Part shown: positions 8,601 through 17,600 of the stretch, in pieces
Position numbering within the stretch: the stretch's first letter is position 1
How the letters are laid out: each line of letters opens with the position of its first letter
Assembly: GCA_028565635.1 (NCBI GenBank)
Contig: JAOXYB010084165.1
Location: forward strand, 3,312 to 22,814
Origin: Phoronis ovalis
Lineage: Eukaryota; Phoronida; Phoronidae
Length of the DNA: 19,503 bases
Direction of reading: 5' to 3'
Notes under the pieces: model-generated
What the model was told of the DNA's origin: nothing
Database searches by the model: none
What the model saw: the letters and a program-made list of their open reading frames with translations, nothing else
Translations under genes and position numbers: made by a program

Positions 8601-11600
8601 CTAAAGTACAGTATGTGTTACAGAAAAATATAACAAGATAATGATCGAGATATCATTGGAAAGGATATATATAAAGAATTGAGATGTGATGTAGTATTTT
8701 GAAACAAAACTTACGAGAATTGCAAAACTTGTTTTTCATCAAAAGAGGCAAAGCGGAAATAAATCAATTATTAAATAAAGTACTACAACTATTACCTAAT
8801 TTTTATATTATATCACTATGAATTAGTCATATGTATTTAGTCATAAGGAATTAAACTTTTATCAATAAAAAAATACATTCTGCCTAAAGTTTAAATATTT
8901 ATGATTTTTCAGTAACAACTATCATTTGGAAATTTACCAATTATTGAAATCTCATAAACAAGCAATAAATTGTGTACATACCATAGTTCTCAAAGCCAAA
9001 ATTTTGCAATTTTCATCATTATCCACTAACGAGGAAATTTCGGACAAATTAATGCTTCCACTGAAAGAACTTCTCAAACTATTACTCCTCGACAAAATGG
9101 TGGAACTAATGCTATTTAAAAGCTCTGACTCATTTTCAGATGTAAAATCTTTAGTTTGACTATCATCAACATTAGGAAACATTTTCTCAGTACTGTCTGT
9201 TGCCATGGTAACCTGATTCAAAAGTATTATTTGTCCATCTTCAGCTGCTACATTCAGAGTGCGAGAAGTAGTTGATTCTTCTAACCTGCTGTATTTAGCA
9301 ATATCAAAATCTTCCTCAGTTGTAAAAATGTCTTTCCTGTTTGTTTCAGAATCTGATGTACTAAATGAATCTGCATTGGTTCGCAAAGAAGAACTATTGT
9401 CATCCTTGTTTAAAGCAGTATCAACTTCTGACGTAGTACTGCCATCTCCAAGCTTGATTTCCTCATAGTCATGTCTGGCTCTTCTAACTTTAATTGTGTC
9501 TTGCTTCGAAGCATTACCGACTGATTCTTTACTTTTTCCAAGTCCTGTTTTACCTTTAATGTATTTTGTGATTTTCTTAATTCCTTTTAAATGTTTCTTT
9601 TTAGACTGTAATGGTTTATCGATTTTACCTTCATTAACAGTAAACATGGCTTCAAATTCTGAATCAGAACTTTCACTTTTATTTTTCTTTTCACTACTAT
9701 CACACGTAGCTGCAGAAGTACTCTGTGTTATAACAGTTTCATTGTAATCAGATTGCCCCATTATCTTTTGATAGGTTCCTGATATTCCATAAGAAGAGAC
9801 AGGTTGCATATCAACACTCTCAAGTAATGAGGAATTACCATCAGACATAACGTCAGTAGAAGTAACAAGTTCATCAGACGTCGACTCTTCTGTTTTGCTA
9901 TCATTGTCTGGATTTGTTGTTGCCAGTTGTTTGCCTTCAGTGATTGGAAAAGCGGTCATTTCTGAATCTTTGCTCATGTAATATTCCTTGACAGAATATG
10001 AAGGTTCAATGCCAAAATTAACATTAGATTGTCGTGAGCTGTCAGGATATTTTATAGCAGCAATATTGCTAGCATTGGTTGCTAATGACTTCCATTTTCT
10101 CATAATAGCATTAGTACGTGGTGTGAAATTTGAACCGCAGATTCTACGCCTTTGGGTCATGGATTCAGTAAAATCTGCCTGTGATGAAAATTTTGGCTCC
10201 TCATCATCAGATTCCGAATATTGGAAATAATATTCAAGTTCATCAAATTGATTATCCTTGTATACTGGGTCCTGCTGCTCAGTGTGGCATGTTGTAATAC
10301 CTTCAGCTGCTACATTCAGAGTGCGAGAAGTAGTTGATTCTTCTAACCTGCTGTATTTAGCAATATCAAAATCTTCCTCAGTTGTAAAAATGTCTTTCCT
10401 GTTTGTTTCAGAATCTGATGTACTAAATGAATCTGCATTGGTTCGCAAAGAAGAACTATTGTCATCCTTGTTTAAAGCAGTATCAACTTCTGACGTAGTA
10501 CTGCCATCTCCAAGCTTGATTTCCTCATAGTCATGTCTGGCTCTTCTAACTTTAATTGTGTCTTGCTTCGAAGCATTACCGACTGATTCTTTACTTTTTC
10601 CAAGTCCTGTTTTACCTTTAATGTATTTTGTGATTTTCTTAATTCCTTTTAAATGTTTCTTTTTAGACTGTAATGGTTTATCGATTTTACCTTCATTAAC
10701 AGTAAACATGGCTTCAAATTCTGAATCAGAACTTTCACTTTTATTTTTCTTTTCACTACTATCACACGTAGCTGCAGAAGTACTCTGTGTTATAACAGTT
10801 TCATTGTAATCAGATTGCCCCATTATCTTTTGATAGGTTCCTGATATTCCATAAGAAGAGACAGGTTGCATATCAACACTCTCAAGTAATGAGGAATTAC
10901 CATCAGACATAACGTCAGTAGAAGTAACAAGTTCATCAGACGTCGACTCTTCTGTTTTGCTATCATTGTCTGGATTTGTTGTTGCCAGTTGTTTGCCTTC
11001 AGTGATTGGAAAAGCGGTCATTTCTGAATCTTTGCTCATGTAATATTCCTTGACAGAATATGAAGGTTCAATGCCAAAATTAACATTAGATTGTCGTGAG
11101 CTGTCAGGATATTTTATAGCAGCAATATTGCTAGCATTGGTTGCTAATGACTTCCATTTTCTCATAATAGCATTAGTACGTGGCGTGAAATTTGAACCGC
11201 AGATTCTACGCCTTTGGGTCATGGATTCAGTAAAATCTGCCTGTGATGAAAATATTGGCTCCTCATCATCAGATTCCGAATATTGGAAATAATATTCAAG
11301 TTCATCAAATTGATTATTCCTGTATACTGGGTCCTGCTGCTCAGTTTGGCATGTTGTAATACCTTCTCCATTTGATGGAATTCCACATACGTTGTGGTTA
11401 GCAGAATTAGGCTCCTTAAAATCAGTATCTATGGTTTCATCTTTATCACAATACTGTGATACTGCAACATTTCTGTCATGTCCTAACATATGCTGATCAG
11501 ATTTTAAACTGTCACCTTTATTATCATTATTTAAACGTTCTTTTGTGTTCATTTCAGTTTTAGCATGCTCAGACTGCATCTTGCTTTGACTATGGTCATC

Positions 11601-14600
11601 TGGTTCATTTGACAAAATACCACTGGCATTAGCATTAGAATAATTAGCACCACTGGTGGCAGCACTGTTGATATAATTAGGTTCCAGCTTCCCAACCATT
11701 GCATCGCTATAATGAACAGAGTCGACTTGGTTAGCCGATATAGCACCGGCAGTTTTATGAATGTCCACATTTGGAAGACTAGAATCATAGGTAGCAGCAC
11801 CACTATAAACATCCTTAATCTCGTGTCTGACTTTTTTATTGGTAACAGATGTAACAGAATCTATGTCATTAACAGTCGAATTATTATCAAGCGAATGATT
11901 AGCAATTACTAGCTCGTCTTCCAATGTTAAGCATTTGCCGATATCACCTGTATTATAATTACCATCTTCACCAAGTTTACCAGAATTCACTTTATATATT
12001 AAATCTAACTCTTCTGTGCTACAAGTTTCCAGCAAGTTTTCTGCAATATCTAGTAAATATGATTCTGTACTAGGTCTAACATTTACATTAGTTTTGGCTT
12101 CAACTATTTCATCTTTACTGAGTTCTGTATCTTCGTAACAACATTTTGCTTCCACCGGTTTACCCGGGTTATCAATTTGAGAATTGCTGCTTGCGGTGCC
12201 ATCAACTGGGGAAATTTCAATAGCGCTGAAAGAAGCTTCATTTTCAAGTTGAATTACTTCATAGTGATAGTGTTTTTTCTTAATGATGTAGCTGTTATCC
12301 TTGATTGCTTCTTTCCCCTCCATTATAATACCACCAGCTTTTTCACAAGAATTGTTTCCCACAATGCCAACTTGATCGCTATTAGCACTACAACTTATTT
12401 CAGTTTCAAGCCTTTCATCTCTACCAAGTTGAATTTCTTCATAATGATGTCTCTTTTTATTAATGAATTCGTTGGATGTTTTTCCTTTCTTGAGGACCTC
12501 ATCAACTTTTGAAGCATTAGTTAACACATTACCTTGCAAATCACTTGTCCCAGTTTTACTTTTTTCATCAATTTCAGCATGATTTTTATTATCAGCATGC
12601 ACATGAGCTGTCGCAGATGTATTTGAAATATCTTCATGTTGAAACTGGTCACCTGTAGAAGATTGTTTTCCTGTATTTACAGCACTTGTTATTCTAGTTG
12701 TTCTAAGTGTTGAAGCACTAGTAGTTCTACTAATGTTTTCATCTACATCTGTGACTAATAGGTTAGTCCCTATGTCTGGGTCTGCAATAGTAGGTTCACT
12801 TTCTGAGTCAAAGCTTGTTGATGCTGAGCCACCTATGGAAAACAAATGACAAACTCTTATTACTAATACAACTGGAGTTATAACAAGCTGTTTGCAATTC
12901 TAATGCAGAGATGTATGTAGAGGGAGAGACTTTTTAATGAAACTGAGTTAACCTTTGGTACATTCTAAAATCATACAGCTTAATTACAAGTAGATACTTC
13001 AAAACAGGAATCCTATTAAACAAATATTGAATCACACATTTAAGTATAAAAGATATTTTGCTTTTTGTACCTTCTGTACTTTCTGTAAAATGAACTATTT
13101 TGGAGCATGTTGCATTACCAATAGAAGGATACTTTAAAATTCCTTTACTAGGACATGTTTCCTCTGTAGAATCTTCAAGAGCAATGGGAATAATTTTCTT
13201 CCTCTGTCCTGGTTCTAATTGCAGAGAATAATTGTTGAGATGAGTAGTGCTAAAATTCAAGTACTGAGTTAATCGCCTAATTTCACTTTGTATACCAGCA
13301 TCGTGACGGAATCTAAGGCGCACAGTTTCTATGGTACAGGATAATTCACGTTTGATAAATCTGAGCAGTGATTCATATTTTGGTAGAACAAAGTCAAGGT
13401 TATGTTCTGAAATAAGAAAAATAAATACTTTAAATTGCTAAGTATATCCTATGCCAATTGTACATAAGGCAAATATAATGAAACAAAGTACAGATAAAGA
13501 AACATATTTACAACAACAACAATAACAATAATCAGTACAACAACAGCAGATAAAAACAAAAACAACAGAAACAGTACAGCAGCAGCAGCAGCAACTTCAA
13601 CAATACTGTGTAACAACAATGAAACATAATGTTAACAGAAACAACAACAGTTACACTACAATAACAACATCAGCTACATAAACAGCATCCACAGCAGTGG
13701 AAAAACAACAGTAACAATGCTATCATCCGATATTAAAGCAACAACATGGAGCAGCAGCAGACCTATGTCTGTCTCTTAAACATTTTGTAAGACCTATGAT
13801 ATATACATACCATTGTAACTGCTGCACTCAATTTTTTCAATAAGGGATACTAACACTTCGGCTACATTAGCTACAGCATGGAATGCAGGATAAATAATAT
13901 CTCTGTTGGTTGGATGAGTCTTAACGGCCATAGTTATTAATTCAATACCAGTTTCTCTAACAGGTGCCTGAAGCAAACATGATATTTCTATCTTATATCA
14001 TTCAATGAAAATTAATTAAAATGCTTATAATATTTTTGCAATTTAATTATTGTAGCCCAAGTGTGATTTATATAAAGCAGCCTGGTTAGCATGATTGACA
14101 AAGTCTCTCTTGTAATCTTGTCATCTGATTCGCACTATGCATTGAAAGTTTTTTCTGTGGTGCCTTGCTGAGCAGCAAATCTAAAATGTATACCTGCTAA
14201 AGTATCGCACACTAATAGTGCGTTGATTGGCAGCTTTGCTCCCCAGGGAGATGGATCTTGAAGTGAACGGGCCCACAATGCATGGGGTAATTGTGATACG
14301 AAAACTTTAGTTAATACAAGACTATAAACTCACCATTACCAACATACCTAGTGTTCTCATTCAAAAGGATGCCCCCTTAGTATGAAACTACTGGAGCTTA
14401 GTAATGCTATCTATACAGACAGTATATAATTATAACGATACAGCAAGACACATCATCTTTTAAAAATCAGTAGTGATATTTAAATGTAATTCTTTGTTGA
14501 GATTTGCCTCTCTGTTTAATTATATATAGTAATGTTATATAATTATACAGCATATTCAAAACCAGTTCCATACCTGTTTTCAGTACATAGACTAGAAAAA

Positions 14601-17600
14601 GCATAATTATCTAAATCAGAAACGGGTGCGAAACCGAAGGTCTGTAGTTAATTCAGAGTTCATATTAAATTTCCAGTAGTAGCTAGATTCACCTTTTAAG
14701 TGTAATTATTTAATATTATACCTTCTCTTCAAGGTTTGGTATGCAAGAGGCTAGCTGTGAAAGTACTTCACAACCATATTGCTGAATCCCGGCTTCCACA
14801 GGGCATGCTGCCATGGCTCCCATAATGCTGGCAGCAACTTTATAACTTACAAAGAATGGTAAGTTATTCTTGGACTGGCTGAGAGGTGACAAAAGTCTTA
14901 ACCATGTTATGTTGTGAGACACCGGCTCCTGAAGAAGAAAATGGAAGTTGGCAAGTATTTACCAATTTCCTTCATTAAACATTATGACAAAGGTCGAGCA
15001 GATTAAACAGGGAAAGCCTCAAATGTCCATCATACAAGTTTTGTTCACATTAAACTGCACCACAGTGACATGTCAAAGAAAATTAGCTTCTTATTGATTG
15101 AAATTAAGTGTGATTTTCAGTAAATCATGTGGGCATAGTCCAACAAACCATAATATCACTAATTTGTATTTTCGTTGCAGCCTATAGAGTAATGATGACA
15201 TAACAGTGTCTTCACAAGTAGATAGAGGTATTGCAACCTCCCACAAGCATGACATACATGTACTAAGCGAACTTTTAAAGTTCTTACACGTAACACCACA
15301 TCAGTTAACAACTTATTCCCACAATGTCCACATAGTTTGCATTATGCTGCAGACTTTATTATATAATATGTTGCAGATTTTATAATATATTTTTGTCACA
15401 GATTTCATTAATATGTGTTTATACTTATGTTATGACAAATCTAAGCTTGTTACTCACTAATGAAAACCTCAGAAGATCAGTCAACAATTTGACAACAGGT
15501 TCTTGAACTGGCTTCACAATCCCAACAGTGGCATTTAGTTGTTCTTTTTTATAATAATCTGCAATGAAATCTACCAAGATCCCTTCGTCCTGCTCTGCAA
15601 CAACCTGTAAGACCAACAGCAAATTGTGCAAATACCATATATCAGGTAGCTCACCATGGATACAATCTCAGACTTTACATTGAAAGCATAAAGCACTTGT
15701 TAATTGGCACAAATTGCTAAAACTCAATACAGTAAGTTCTAATAAGGCATGTACCTATCATATTTATTTACCAGATCCGAAAACCCCCCGATTTTTTATC
15801 AAACTAAATAACTAGAGGGAAACTGGTAAAATAAATGTGGTATTTATTCAGATGTTGCATCCATTTTTAAGAGTCAAAATCAAAATTAAATATGGCAGTA
15901 AAAACTTAATTTAATAATCACACTGTTGAAATGCAGTCAAAACTAAGATAGAATCATACCTTACTATATATATCAAAACAAATACATGCTGAATATCATT
16001 TTATAAATTAATTATGCACTGCTTTTGAATAAAATCATATTATAAATTAATACAAAGGTTTGGTTTCTAAATTACAAATAACTCACACGAAATGTTTTGA
16101 ATATATCTCTTGTTTCCTTTGAACTTAGTTTGAGGTCAGTGAACTGAAGGATTTCTCGGGTAACATAGGAACTTGCAAGATTGCCAATCTGTAGATTTAA
16201 AATAAATAATAGTAAATAATTAAATAACTACATGTATATACTCTGGTAGTCAACTAAAAGCATCATCAATATATTAAATACAAACTGAGTTGCTATTTGA
16301 AAATGATAAAATGGAACCCATTGCTATAATGACTGCTGAAGCCTCTTTTTTGATTCAACGGATTGAAAATTCAGTCATTTCTAAAAAAAATCACTTAATT
16401 CATATGCTGATAAAATTTCGTTTTTATTATATAATATTAAAAAAATTCCAATGTGAGCTCTTATTATAAGGCCGTATATATATGGATTGCTGAAATTGTC
16501 GGACATTTGTGAGACAAAAATTCATTTTTCAGAATACATCCTCAGCGGGCGTGCCTTGTTTTACTTACACGTTAGTCCCACTAAAAATACAAGTAAAAAA
16601 AATGTCCCTGAATACTTACATAAAGTGCACAAGAATAGCTTACCTGATCTGCTGTTTGCAGGTGCTCAATAAAGTCTTTTACTTGGTTATCATTGTTAGT
16701 GTTCTGTTGATTATTATAATATTTTAATTGGTTTCCATCTTCATCTTTGCCAGATGTATCTGGGTTTTCCTGAAACAGAAAATGTTAATAGTTATGAAGT
16801 CTTCTTATAGAACTGAAACTCCAAAGTGATAACATAATAGTTATGAAGTCTTCTTATAGAACTGAAACTCCAAAGTGATAACATAATAGTTATGAAGTCT
16901 TCTTATAGAAACTGAAACTTCAAATATTTGGTTGTTGAAAGATAATTAATTACATTGTAATATATGACATACTTTGTGAAATGCATTTATATCCCTTTTA
17001 AAACCTATAGTGACAGGATGTAATTGAGAACAGGGAACACAAGGAAATGAAACTATAACCACATGAAAACTTCCAAACATCATGTTACATCAAGTAAAAC
17101 CTTCCTTATTCAAATATTAAGCTATTAATACTAAAATGATTTATTTTCAGTTTCAGTATGTCTTACCGATGGATTTTGCAATGGTTCACTTTTACTGTCA
17201 AGGCAGTTTTCAAACGTCCTTTGCGGTTTGTATGGTGCAGTCTTTTTGAAAGACCCATCCGGCCCAACATAGCGAATAAATCGGTCAGCAACTTTAATAA
17301 TACTGCCTAAAAACAAATTTAAGGTTAAATGAAAATCTGAATTTAGGAATATTCAAAATAATACATCTTTCAGTTATTTTTAAAGATGTAAACTTGAAGG
17401 CACTCATTTGGGGGAGGTGATTATCATCAGTGATATTCAAATATCTAAACCAATCAAATGTTTACATGTACAGCACAAAGAAATTTGAATTCAGAATCAA
17501 AATAATGACAAAATGGGTAAATGCTCTTATTTCATGGCAGAACATTTTATTTTCATACTTTAAAAAAAAATTCCAGCTATGTAAAAGGGCATAACATGCT

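Noticed and set aside
8952-8981. Continuation of exon 9 past 8982 to the stop at 8952
   Set aside because: A consensus GTATGT donor follows ATG, and exon 10 continues in phase 0 behind a good acceptor.
9259-11292. Paired + strand reading frames repeated 1062 bp apart
   Set aside because: They are antisense shadows of the duplicated exon; the identical pairs only mirror the duplication.
12833-12845. ATG at 12845 as start of a separate single-exon protein of 1297 residues
   Set aside because: The ATG lies in the pyrimidine-rich acceptor TTTGTTTTCCATAG. Splicing there joins exon 8 in phase 1 to make a continuous protein.
13500-13760. Poly-glutamine coding tract
   Set aside because: The CAA/CAG-rich stretch is on the opposite strand to the gene and inside intron 7 between phase-matched exons.
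14722-14928. LRRK2-type kinase identity from the armadillo-like exon
   Set aside because: Only the ARM pattern is similar; no LRR, ROC, COR or kinase motifs occur in any exon.
16786-16926. CRISPR-like array
   Set aside because: The 49-bp units are contiguous with no unique spacers and sit in an animal intron.
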